26,078 bases of DNA from Alphaproteobacteria bacterium UBA3650 (GTDB lineage: Bacteria; Pseudomonadota; Alphaproteobacteria; CAAHEQ01; UBA3637): contig DFKH01000125.1 in the NCBI GenBank assembly GCA_002373815.1, positions 1-26,078 on the forward strand. Direction: 5' to 3'. This document shows, one piece after another, positions 1-7,403 of the stretch (positions are counted from its first letter, which is position 1; every line of letters starts with the position of its first letter). Position numbers and translations under genes: made by a program. The notes below the pieces were generated by a model. It ran no database searches. It was given only the letters and a program-made list of their open reading frames with translations, and was not told the origin of the DNA.

Positions 1-54
1 AAGCATTTTTTTTATTTTTTTTAAAATACTAAATATTTTATTTTCTTCAAATAG

Positions 55-846
55 TTATTTGACAATCACATGGTCCCCTGGTTTCGGATTTATAAATTTT
101 TCCGCAGCGGAACCACCGCGTAAACAAATTTCCGCATAACGCATTCCATCCCATCCAGAAGAACCTGGTGCCATAATCAATCCTCCTTCTGGCACAGAAA
201 AGATTCCTGTTCCAGTAGACAAAGGCATTGATCTTCCATTGATTTCAGCAATACGAGCTGTACCGACTAAATGAACATTTGTTTTGATATTACCATATCC
301 ATCAATGGAACAAATGATATTTTTTGGTACAGGCGGAACATTCAATACCTCCTCACCCAATAACTCCCAAGTTTGCAAGGATTGTCCTGCATGAGCGGCC
401 AATGAGGCGACACAGGGAGGAAACACATCGCGTGAACGAAATTGAGAACCATCCGTAGCACACTTTACGCGATAAACTTTAGCATTTAAAAATGAAAACG
501 TATATCCCCCATAAACACCGATCACACGAACGCCATTGGGTAATTCTGCTACAGCCAAAAACTCACCGGCATTATTAGATCTGGCAGATAGCTCATCTTT
601 ACGTGGAGCTGTATTATGATATATAATATGTGCCGATTTTAGTTTTGAATTATGTGCTAGCTGAGCGACACAAAATCCCGTTTCAATTGTATTGAAAGGG
701 TTCACAGATAAATTTTTAATAACGGGAAATTCCATACCATGCATAGAAAATTCTTCCACCAAACGACGATCTACTTCTGAAAAAGCTAAATCATCTACAC
801 CCGTTTTTTCACCATAATCTGCTATAAAATCAATATAAAATGTCAT
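55..846 (-). CDS. SAM hydroxide adenosyltransferase-like protein (DUF62 family)
   Basis: Characterised members of this family hydrolyse S-adenosylmethionine to adenosine and methionine; fluorinases and chlorinases are relatives. Visible family signs are an N-terminal FIADYG (family: LLTDFG), a central FRSRDVFPP segment, and a C-terminal IDGYGNIKTN that matches the usual VDxFGNxxTN. The expected DPGVG-type loop is not obvious, so the protein is divergent. The reading frame extends upstream to 897, but 846 is the better start (263 aa): an AGGAGA site at 851-856 lies five bases before it, and a consensus promoter occupies 869-897, so the longer start would fall inside the -35 box. It is transcribed alone, downstream of the aspS terminator. 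The family call is moderately sure; the activity is inferred. Confidence 0.7.
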   Translation of the reverse strand: MTFYIDFIADYGEKTGVDDLAFSEVDRRLVEEFSMHGMEFPVIKNLSVNPFNTIETGFCVAQLAHNSKLKSAHIIYHNTAPRKDELSARSNNAGEFLAVAELPNGVRVIGVYGGYTFSFLNAKVYRVKCATDGSQFRSRDVFPPCVASLAAHAGQSLQTWELLGEEVLNVPPVPKNIICSIDGYGNIKTNVHLVGTARIAEINGRSMPLSTGTGIFSVPEGGLIMAPGSSGWDGMRYAEICLRGGSAAEKFINPKPGDHVIVK

Positions 847-868
847 GCAATCTCCTTTTGATTGGGGC

Positions 869-897
869 ATTATAATGAAAAAAGAAATCATTGTCAA
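869..897 (-). promoter_or_regulatory. sigma70 promoter of the SAM hydrolase-like gene
   Basis: A perfect TTGACA (892-897) and a perfect TATAAT (869-874) on the minus strand are separated by 17 bases. Transcription should begin near 862, leaving about 16 nt before the start codon, just enough for the AGGAGA site. Confidence 0.85.
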
Positions 898-930
898 TAA
901 AAAAACACTCCACCCAACTGGGCGGAGTGT
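898..930 (-). terminator. Rho-independent terminator of aspS
   Basis: An 11-bp stem (905-915 with 920-930) has a four-base loop. Read on the minus strand it is fully paired with one G-U pair, and it is followed by seven Ts (898-904). It lies 16 bp after the aspS stop codon. Confidence 0.85.
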
Positions 931-945
931 CTTTTATTTTAGTGT

Positions 946-2712
946 TTAGCGCAACTTGATATGCACTTCACGCAACTGTGTTTCTGTGACCGGTGATGGT
1001 GCATGCATCAACAAGTCTTGCGCTTGTTGGTTGAACGGGAACGCTATCACTTCGCGAATGAATTCTTCGTTTTCCAACATCATCACAATACGATCGAAAC
1101 CAAAGGCCGCCCCACCATGTGGCGGTGCACCATATTTGAAGGCATTCAGCATACCGCCAAACTTGGCCTCCACAATCTCTGGACCATAACCAGCAATTTC
1201 AAATGCTTTATACATCACATCTGGTCTGTGATTACGGATAGCACCCGACAACATTTCCAAACCATTACCGACCATATCAAACTGATAGGCTTTGATGGTT
1301 AAAGGATCTTTTGTCTGTAATGCTTCTAATTCACCCTGAGGCATTGAGAATGGGTTATGGCTGAACATTGGCTTGCCTGTGTCTGGATCCATTTCATAGA
1401 ATGGGAAGTCCACAACCCAGCAGAAGCGATAGGCATTCTTTTCAAACAAGTCCAATTCATGCCCCAACAGGTTGCGCACTTTGCCAGCAAATAAAGCCGC
1501 TTTCTCGCCTTTACCACAAACAAAGAAAACGCTATCTCCCTGCTCTAACTCTGTCAATTCAAACAATTTGTTTAAACGCGCTTCGTCTAATTTTTTGGCG
1601 ATAGGACCTTTGTTGCCTTCTGCTGCACGGACGATATAACCCAATCCTCCCATTTCATTTTCAACAGCAAAAGCATTTAATTTATCAAACCAACTGCGCG
1701 GGCGATCCTCGGTCTTTGGCGCTTTAATGGCACGCACAAATCCACCCTCTGCCACGGTATTGGCAAAGATACCAAAGTCAGAACCAGCAAATACTTCAGA
1801 CACATCTACAATACGTAGTGGGTTACGTAAATCTGGCTTATCTGTTCCATATGTTTTCATTGCTTCATCAAATGGAATACGGGGGAATGGCGCCTGTGTA
1901 GAAGTCGCTTCTGGCGCAAATTCTTTAAAGATAGCGCTAATCAATTTTTCGCCTACTTCCATAATTTCATCTTGAGTAACGAAAGACATTTCCCAGTCGA
2001 TTTGATAAAATTCACCTGGTGAACGGTCGGCGCGAGAATCTTCATCTCTGAAACATGGCGCCAATTGGAAATAACGATCAAAACCTGCCACCATCAGCAA
2101 CTGCTTAAATTGCTGTGGAGATTGTGGAAGCGCATAAAATTCACCCTTATGAACTCGACTTGGCACCAAATAGTCACGAGCCCCTTCCGGACTGGACGAG
2201 GTTAAAATTGGTGTTTGAAATTCTGTGAATCCCATTTCCCACATGCGGTCACGCACAAATTTATTCAAGCGATTACGCATTAAAATGTTGGCATGAGGTT
2301 TTGTTCGGCGCAAATCCAAGAAACGATAAGTCAAGCGTTGTTCTTCACTTAAATCGGCAGAATCAGCTGTAATCAAAAATGGTAAGACTTGAGCTTCACC
2401 TAGCATATCCACTTTTTCCACGCTCACTTCAATTTCACCCGTTGGCATTTTGGGATTGACGGTTTCTGGTGTTCTTGTTAAAACTTTACCTTCAATACGG
2501 ACGACCGACTCAGGACGCGCTTTTTCTAAGGCGTCGAAACATGGGCTGGATGTATCTACTACACATTGTGTCACGCCATCATTATCACGTAAATCAACAA
2601 ACAGCAAGTTTCCATGGTCGCGTTTTGTCTGTATCCAACCAGACAAGACAACATTTTCACCGGCATTACTGGATCGCAACTGCCCACAGAGTTTAGTTCT
2701 ATAATTTTGCAT
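946..2712 (-). CDS. aspS: Aspartate--tRNA ligase (bacterial type)
   Basis: A 588-aa class II aminoacyl-tRNA synthetase that attaches aspartate to its tRNA in the cytoplasm. The order is an N-terminal OB-fold anticodon-binding domain (about 1-110), a catalytic core with motif 2 (FRDEDSRADR), the bacterial GAD insert in the middle, and a C-terminal motif 3 (FGFDRIVMM). Length is normal for the bacterial type. Residue 33 is His in RDHGN; E. coli has Leu here, while the non-discriminating enzyme of Pseudomonas aeruginosa has His, so this enzyme may also charge tRNA-Asn for the GatCAB route (inference). An AGGA site lies six bases before the ATG. Expression is probably controlled by the T-box-like leader upstream. 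Confidence 0.97.
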   Translation of the reverse strand: MQNYRTKLCGQLRSSNAGENVVLSGWIQTKRDHGNLLFVDLRDNDGVTQCVVDTSSPCFDALEKARPESVVRIEGKVLTRTPETVNPKMPTGEIEVSVEKVDMLGEAQVLPFLITADSADLSEEQRLTYRFLDLRRTKPHANILMRNRLNKFVRDRMWEMGFTEFQTPILTSSSPEGARDYLVPSRVHKGEFYALPQSPQQFKQLLMVAGFDRYFQLAPCFRDEDSRADRSPGEFYQIDWEMSFVTQDEIMEVGEKLISAIFKEFAPEATSTQAPFPRIPFDEAMKTYGTDKPDLRNPLRIVDVSEVFAGSDFGIFANTVAEGGFVRAIKAPKTEDRPRSWFDKLNAFAVENEMGGLGYIVRAAEGNKGPIAKKLDEARLNKLFELTELEQGDSVFFVCGKGEKAALFAGKVRNLLGHELDLFEKNAYRFCWVVDFPFYEMDPDTGKPMFSHNPFSMPQGELEALQTKDPLTIKAYQFDMVGNGLEMLSGAIRNHRPDVMYKAFEIAGYGPEIVEAKFGGMLNAFKYGAPPHGGAAFGFDRIVMMLENEEFIREVIAFPFNQQAQDLLMHAPSPVTETQLREVHIKLR

Positions 2713-2892
2713 TTCTTATCCTTTTGTTTTGTTAAGTGCAAGGGCGAATTTCGTTCGCTGTGCCACCTTGCTTCAGGATCACATGAATCCCCTTAAACAC
2801 GCTGTAACGGGCGCTCCCGAAGGGTTCTAATAAGCCACATTCACAATGACCGTTCTTCCCTTGTACTCCCCTGTGTCATCAGGATCAAAGTA
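2713..2892 (-). promoter_or_regulatory. T-box-like leader RNA of aspS
   Basis: The 3' part (2738-2771, minus strand) folds as a T-box antiterminator: GCAAGG/CCUUGC (6 bp), a 7-nt bulge UGGCACA (2759-2765), then GCGAA/UUCGC (5 bp) closed by CGAAA. The family bulge is UGGNACC, and its first four bases pair with the tRNA 3' end NCCA. Here N is C, which fits the G73 discriminator of tRNA-Asp (and tRNA-Asn). CCGUUACAG upstream also resembles T-box linkers. Stem I is not canonical: GAUGA and AGUA occur at 2876-2880 and 2864-2867, but no GAA-plus-Asp-codon follows. A GAC (2875-2877) sits in the loop of a separate hairpin. No U-run follows the antiterminator; AUCCU (2775-2779) could instead mask the AGGAU ribosome site (2718-2722), suggesting translational control. 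Confidence 0.8.
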
Positions 2893-2898
2893 GCTCTG

Positions 2899-2927
2899 AT
2901 TATAACAAATAAAAAAATGAATTTCAA
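2899..2927 (-). promoter_or_regulatory. Promoter of the aspS leader
   Basis: TTGAAA (2922-2927), 17 bases, then TATAAT (2899-2904) on the minus strand. Predicted transcription start is near 2892, giving an untranslated leader of about 180 nt. Confidence 0.8.
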
Positions 2928-2934
2928 TAAAAAA

Positions 2935-2963
2935 ATGACATTTTTAAAAAAATATGCTATAAT
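2935..2963 (+). promoter_or_regulatory. Promoter of the RNA methyltransferase gene, positioned for a leaderless transcript
   Basis: ATGACA (2935-2940), a 17-base spacer ending in the extended TGC, then TATAAT (2958-2963). The base expected as +1 is 2970, which is the A of the start codon. It is divergent from the aspS promoter, with the two -35 boxes seven bases apart. Confidence 0.7.
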
Positions 2964-2969
2964 GCAGTT

Positions 2970-3950
2970 ATGTTAAAAGAGAAATGTCCTTATTTTGGTA
3001 AATGCGGTGGCTGTGTCTGGCAAGATTTAAGTCAACAAGATTATATTGCCAAAAAAGAATCTTTTATATTGCATGCTTTTCAAGATGTTGGATTACAAGT
3101 CAAACTTAGGCCAATGGTCTTGATTCCAACTGGCACTCGTCGTCGTGCCTGTTTTTCATTTGCTGGCTCACATTTTGGTTTCAATGAGGCGAAGAGTCAT
3201 AAGATTGTAGATATCAACTCTTGCCCTTTATTGACCCCAACCCTCAATCAAATTCTACCTATTTTAAAACAAACGATAGGCAAGCTTAAATCGGCAGGAG
3301 ATTGCTTTATTTGTGAAGTTCCCTCAGGATTAGATATTCACATCAAAGACAAAAAAGGAATGCCAAAGTTACCAGAACTAGAGCTTTTAACCGCTCTTAG
3401 TACAGAATCGTCCATTATACGCATTACTTATAACGATACACCTATTTTTGAAAAAACGCCTCTTCCTATTATGGCTGACAGTTTTTCTCAACCCAGTCAA
3501 GAGGGAGAAGATGCTTTGATTCAATTGATGATGGAAAATATTGGTCATGCAAAAAAGGCATTAGATTTATTTTGTGGCAAGGGTACTTTCACAAAACCCC
3601 TTCTAGAAAAGAGATTGACGGTTAAAGGTTATGATAATTCAGACAGTGTCCTTACTTTGGGACAATATGGTATTCAACGTGATCTTTTCCGAAATCCTCT
3701 TATCCCTGATGAATTACAGGGTATTGATTTGGTGGTCTTAGATCCACCTCGTTCAGGAGCTTTAGCACAGGTTCAGCAATTAGCCATGACAAATATTCCC
3801 AAAATCATTATGATTTCATGCAACCCTAAAACAGCTGCACGCGACATAAAAATTCTTGTAGATCAAGGTTGGATGATTGATAAAATCACGCCAGTTGACC
3901 AATTCACATATTCAAACCATATTGAATTAGTTGTCGTTTTAAACAAATAA
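2970..3950 (+). CDS. Class I SAM-dependent RNA m5U methyltransferase (RlmD/TrmA family)
   Basis: Methylates a uridine at C5 in rRNA or tRNA (COG2265 family). Four cysteines (C6, C12, C15, C85), three of them in CPYFGKCGGC, should hold a [4Fe-4S] cluster. The Rossmann methyltransferase part shows the SAM loop DLFCGKGTF (199-207), DPPRSG (258-263), the nucleophilic C284 in ISCNP, and the terminal DQFxxxxHIE with the general base E319. At 326 aa it is about 100 residues shorter than E. coli RlmD and lacks the N-terminal TRAM domain. It has no Shine-Dalgarno sequence, and its promoter puts +1 at the ATG. The exact target nucleotide cannot be told from sequence alone. The Fe-S need fits the nearby suf cluster, though they are not co-transcribed. 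Confidence 0.9.
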   Translation: MLKEKCPYFGKCGGCVWQDLSQQDYIAKKESFILHAFQDVGLQVKLRPMVLIPTGTRRRACFSFAGSHFGFNEAKSHKIVDINSCPLLTPTLNQILPILKQTIGKLKSAGDCFICEVPSGLDIHIKDKKGMPKLPELELLTALSTESSIIRITYNDTPIFEKTPLPIMADSFSQPSQEGEDALIQLMMENIGHAKKALDLFCGKGTFTKPLLEKRLTVKGYDNSDSVLTLGQYGIQRDLFRNPLIPDELQGIDLVVLDPPRSGALAQVQQLAMTNIPKIIMISCNPKTAARDIKILVDQGWMIDKITPVDQFTYSNHIELVVVLNK

Positions 3951-3974
3951 TTGCATATTCATTTATTTTTTCAC

Positions 3975-4003
3975 TTGACAATACTATTTTATTCATTTAA
4001 ACT
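3975..4003 (+). promoter_or_regulatory. Probable promoter of the XRE regulator gene
   Basis: TTGACA (3975-3980) is perfect; 17 bases on lies TAAACT (3998-4003), a 4/6 match to the -10 box. Confidence 0.5.
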
Positions 4004-4030
4004 AACAGTTGCAATTTAAAGGAGGATCCT

Positions 4031-4492
4031 ATGAGAAGAAAGCTTGTAAATGGTACGGTTCGTGGTCGTTTATCCGATGGAACACCTAACCCAATTGACC
4101 TGTACGTTGGCTCACGTGTCCGTATGCGTCGATCCTTATTAGGCATGAGTCAAGAACGTTTAGCTGCTGAACTTGGTGTTACTTTCCAACAAGTACAAAA
4201 ATACGAACGTGGATCCAATAGAATTGGGGCTAGTCGTTTATGGGATCTTGCACAAGTTTTGGGTGTAAGTGTTGATTTCTTTTATCAGGATATTGATACC
4301 AATACGATTGATCAAAGCCCTCGTAAAATTTATGCGCATCCTGAATTATCCGAGGATATCACCGAATTTGATATGGATATGCTATTGCGCCGTGATGTTA
4401 CGGCTTTGTTGCGTGCTTATACAAAAATATCGGATGCAAAATTGCAAAAAAGCGTGCTGGATTTAATTGAAGCGCTTGCGGAAACAAAGTAA
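4031..4492 (+). CDS. XRE-family helix-turn-helix transcriptional regulator
   Basis: A 153-aa cytoplasmic DNA-binding protein. A Cro/CI helix-turn-helix spans about residues 22-85 (IDLYVGSRVRMRR, then MSQERLAAELGVTFQQVQKYE, then RLWDLAQVLGVSVDFFY). The rest is an acidic, helical tail with no known domain. Proteins of this shape are widespread in Alphaproteobacteria as short chromosomal regulators. It has a very strong ribosome site (AAAGGAGG, 4018-4025). Its stop codon touches the stop codon of the convergent sufT-like gene with no base between. Regulation of the suf cluster is possible from position only; nothing in the sequence proves it. Confidence 0.88.
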   Translation: MRRKLVNGTVRGRLSDGTPNPIDLYVGSRVRMRRSLLGMSQERLAAELGVTFQQVQKYERGSNRIGASRLWDLAQVLGVSVDFFYQDIDTNTIDQSPRKIYAHPELSEDITEFDMDMLLRRDVTALLRAYTKISDAKLQKSVLDLIEALAETK

Positions 4493-4876
4493 TTAAATTC
4501 CCATCATCAATTTAATTTCTTCGGACAACATGTCTGTTGTCCAAGGTGGGTCGAATGTCAAATTGACGGTCACTACCCCTACTCCTACCACAGAAGAAAC
4601 TGCCTGTGCAGCCATCTGAATCATCTCGTCGCCCATTGGGCAAGTTGGAGATGTGAGGGTCATTTCAATTTCGACATCGCCATTATCCTTCTGGTCAACT
4701 TTATAGACCAAGCCTAAATCAAAAACATTTAACATCAATTCCGGATCTTGAACAGATTTCAAGGCGCCGATAATATCTTCATGAGACGCTTTTTTCACAC
4801 CCTCTGCCAAAGGTGTTCCTGCTTTCGCTGTATAATTTAATTCAATCGGCTCTGGTAAAGTGATGTCATCTGTCAT
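4493..4876 (-). CDS. sufT: SufT-like MIP18/DUF59 Fe-S assembly factor
   Basis: A 127-aa protein with a MIP18 (DUF59) domain at about residues 30-127: DIIGALKSVQDPEL, then VFDLGLVYKV, then the signature TSPTCPMGDEM with its conserved cysteine, and a C-terminal FDPPWTTDMLS. Relatives (SufT, PaaD, MIP18/CIAO2B) help mature or deliver Fe-S clusters. It is the last gene of the suf cluster and its ATG overlaps the sufS stop by four bases, so translation is probably coupled. The N-terminal 30 residues are an ill-conserved extension. Confidence 0.88.
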   Translation of the reverse strand: MTDDITLPEPIELNYTAKAGTPLAEGVKKASHEDIIGALKSVQDPELMLNVFDLGLVYKVDQKDNGDVEIEMTLTSPTCPMGDEMIQMAAQAVSSVVGVGVVTVNLTFDPPWTTDMLSEEIKLMMGI

Positions 4877-6060
4877 TTAAAAAATCCTATTGCTTTATGA
4901 AGTGCCTGTATAAACACCTTTATATCTTCTTGGTCATTATAAAGTCCCAAAGAAACACGCAAACTTGACTTCACACCAAAACGCTCATGGATAGGCATAG
5001 CACAATGATGTCCCACACGTACGCACACATTTTCTTTTGCCAAAATCAAATTCAAATCATCAGCATGAATTCCTTTAACATTGAAAGCGACAAGGCCTGT
5101 TTTTAAATCCGGGTCACCCAAAAATTCGATTTCATCAATTTGTTTCAAACCACTTACTAAAGCAGCAAAAACTTTTTGTTCATTTTTTTGAATTTTGTCC
5201 CAACCAATTTGGGATACATATTGTAGGGCTTCTGCTAAACCAATTGCATTTGCAATTGGTGGGGTGCCAGCTTCAAATCGTGCAGGAACGTCGGCAAAGG
5301 TCGTTTTTTCTATTGTCACTTTATCAACCATATCGCCACCGAATTGATAAGGCTTTAACTCTGTCAAGACTTCCCCTTTTCCGTAGAGGACGCCGATTCC
5401 ATTTGGTCCATAGATTTTATGCCCTGAAAAAGCTAAATAATCACAGTTCAAATCTTTTACATTGATAGGAAGATGAGTCACACTTTGAGCCGCATCTACC
5501 ATTACTTTTGCCCCCACTTCATGGGCCAACTGAACAACTTTTTCAACAGGATTTTGAACTCCTAAGACATTAGATATTTGTGCAACAGCAACGAGTTTTG
5601 TATGTTTTGATAATTGCTTTTTAAAATCGTTTAAATCCCAAGTCCCATTATCCATAACATCAAAGGTCTTAAAAGTTGCACCCGATTGAACGCAGGCCTG
5701 TTGCCATGGCACAAAGTTTGCATGATGTTCGGCCACACAAACCAAAACTTCATCCCCTTTTTTTAATGTTTTCGCATAGCTTGCTGCCACCAAATTAATA
5801 GCTTCTGTTGCTCCTTTGGTAAAAACAATTTCATTAAAATCTGCATGAATAAAATCGGCCACAATGTGTCGTGCATTTTCATATTGTTCTGTCGCCTGCA
5901 AGGCCAAGTGACATGAGCCACGATGCACGTTAGCATAATCATTTTGATAAAAATGAACAAGCCTGTCCAACACAACTTGAGGCTTCTGTGCAGAAGCAGC
6001 AGAATCTAAGTACACATAATCCTTGTCAAAAATTTTAAAATCTTTTTTAAGCATTTTCAT
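4873..6060 (-). CDS. sufS: Cysteine desulfurase, SufS type
   Basis: A 395-aa PLP enzyme that takes sulfur from cysteine and passes it to the SufBCD scaffold. The PLP lysine is K215 in FSGHKIYGPNG. The persulfide-carrying C353 lies in RVGHHCAMP, the group II (SufS/CsdA) signature. Length is close to the family norm. The start overlaps the end of sufD by 14 bases; a second in-frame ATG six bases further on is equally possible, and no clear Shine-Dalgarno sequence favours either. No SufE or SufU sulfur acceptor is encoded in this window. Confidence 0.95.
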   Translation of the reverse strand: MKMLKKDFKIFDKDYVYLDSAASAQKPQVVLDRLVHFYQNDYANVHRGSCHLALQATEQYENARHIVADFIHADFNEIVFTKGATEAINLVAASYAKTLKKGDEVLVCVAEHHANFVPWQQACVQSGATFKTFDVMDNGTWDLNDFKKQLSKHTKLVAVAQISNVLGVQNPVEKVVQLAHEVGAKVMVDAAQSVTHLPINVKDLNCDYLAFSGHKIYGPNGIGVLYGKGEVLTELKPYQFGGDMVDKVTIEKTTFADVPARFEAGTPPIANAIGLAEALQYVSQIGWDKIQKNEQKVFAALVSGLKQIDEIEFLGDPDLKTGLVAFNVKGIHADDLNLILAKENVCVRVGHHCAMPIHERFGVKSSLRVSLGLYNDQEDIKVFIQALHKAIGFFK

Positions 6061-6664
6061 CCATCCACTGCTGTATTGTATCAGAAAATTCTTCTGGCAT
6101 CAAGTCCCCCAAGAAAGATGAGAGCAAAATTTTCTTCGCCTCAGATTCAGAAAGTCCCCTTGTTTGCAAATAAAATAACTGATTGACATCTAGTGGACCG
6201 ATGGCCGATCCATGAGAACACACAACGTCATCAGCCCAAATTTCCAACTGCGGCGTCGCTTCAATTTTTGCTTTGGGCGACAAAACCAAGCCACGATGGT
6301 GTTGACGACCATCACATTTTTGACTGGATTTTGGAATCTCAATAATTCCTTTAAAAGACACCCGACTTTCATCGGTGGCAATACCTTTTATATGTTGTTC
6401 AGAAGTCGTATTTTTTGATTTATGTAATACTTTAATATCTATATTTATCTTATTGTTTTTGTTTGTTAAATATGCACAATTTATTTGGCATCTTGCATTC
6501 ACATCTTGAAGGTTTACAACCACTTTCAAATCATCGGTCATTTGCAAAAAATCAGCCCACAAATTGCCATCTTTGCCCACCTCAAAAACCCATGATTTAT
6601 CATCTGAATTTTTGATAACCACATTCTCTTGCGAATGGATCAAAAATGGATTAGAAGTTGTCAT
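6047..6664 (-). CDS. sufD: SufD-like Fe-S scaffold protein, short form
   Basis: A 205-aa SufB/SufD-family protein. It keeps the C-terminal core: HHRGLVLSPKAKIEATPQLE, then DDVVCSHGSAIGPLD (the family D-x-x-C-x-H-G motif), then LFYLQTRGLSESEAKKILL. SufD is usually 350-430 aa, so roughly the N-terminal half of the beta-helix is missing. The frame is open upstream to 6727, but 6664 is preferred: GGAGG lies nine bases before it, inside the end of sufC. The gene overlaps both neighbours (14 bases each), so translation is probably coupled. It should pair with SufB in the SufBC2D complex. Confidence 0.9.
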   Translation of the reverse strand: MTTSNPFLIHSQENVVIKNSDDKSWVFEVGKDGNLWADFLQMTDDLKVVVNLQDVNARCQINCAYLTNKNNKINIDIKVLHKSKNTTSEQHIKGIATDESRVSFKGIIEIPKSSQKCDGRQHHRGLVLSPKAKIEATPQLEIWADDVVCSHGSAIGPLDVNQLFYLQTRGLSESEAKKILLSSFLGDLMPEEFSDTIQQWMDENA

Positions 6665-7394
6665 AACCAGATGCCTCCACTTGTTCAACCAATTCAGGCC
6701 CTCCCGTTTTGATAATCTGACCATCACGCATAATAGATACTTGATCAGGTGTCACATATTGCAATAAATCATCATGGTGCGTGATAATCATGAAACTTCG
6801 TTTTGGCTCACGCATCACAGATACCCCTTGTCCAACGACTTTTAGCGCATCCACATCCAATCCAGAATCCATCTCATCCAAAATACAAAAGTCAGGTTCC
6901 AACATCGCCATTTGGAATGTTTCAAGACGCTTTTTTTCTCCGCCAGAAAAACCCACATTTACGGGACGCTTTAACATTTCATTTGAAATCCCTAAAGCCG
7001 TTGCACGCACATTCATATATTTCATAAATTGTACTGCATCGATGGGTTCTTCCCCATTTGCCTTGCGTTTAGCATTTAAGGCTGCTTTTAAAAATTGAGC
7101 CAACCCCACACCTGGCAGTTCAATAGGATGTTGAAAAGCCAAAAATACACCTTTATTAGCCCTCTCATCTGGTGTCATTTTTAATAAATCTTCGCCTTTA
7201 AATAAGATTTCACCAGCTGTCACTGTATAAGCAGGATTCCCTGTAATCACGGCGGACAATGTGCTTTTTCCACATCCATTGGGTCCCATAATCGCATGGA
7301 CTTCACCAGCTTTAATCGTTAGATTTAAGCCTTTTAAAATCTCTTTATTGCCCACATTGGCATGCAAATCTTTAATTTCCAATAATGCTGTCAT
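6651..7394 (-). CDS. sufC: Fe-S assembly ATPase SufC
   Basis: A 247-aa ABC-type ATPase without membrane segments, the energy-supplying subunit of the cytoplasmic SufBCD scaffold. Walker A is GPNGCGKST, the ABC signature is FSGGEKKRLE, Walker B is FCILDEMDSGLD, and the switch histidine is in IITHH. AAGGAGA lies seven bases before the ATG. The gene sits nine bases after sufB and runs into sufD. Length and motifs are typical. Confidence 0.96.
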   Translation of the reverse strand: MTALLEIKDLHANVGNKEILKGLNLTIKAGEVHAIMGPNGCGKSTLSAVITGNPAYTVTAGEILFKGEDLLKMTPDERANKGVFLAFQHPIELPGVGLAQFLKAALNAKRKANGEEPIDAVQFMKYMNVRATALGISNEMLKRPVNVGFSGGEKKRLETFQMAMLEPDFCILDEMDSGLDVDALKVVGQGVSVMREPKRSFMIITHHDDLLQYVTPDQVSIMRDGQIIKTGGPELVEQVEASGYDNF

Positions 7395-7403
7395 TTTCTC
7401 TCC

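Noticed and set aside
1..54. Terminator after the SAM hydrolase-like gene
   Set aside because: Only a weak all-A/T hairpin (AAAATA/TATTTT) is present, not enough to call.
847..897. Upstream extension of the SAM hydrolase-like gene to 897
   Set aside because: It would start inside the -35 box of the promoter; the ATG at 846 has the ribosome site.
956..2704. Several open frames of 60-100 codons on the plus strand opposite aspS
   Set aside because: They are antisense to a certain gene, lack ribosome sites and familiar motifs, and are expected by chance.
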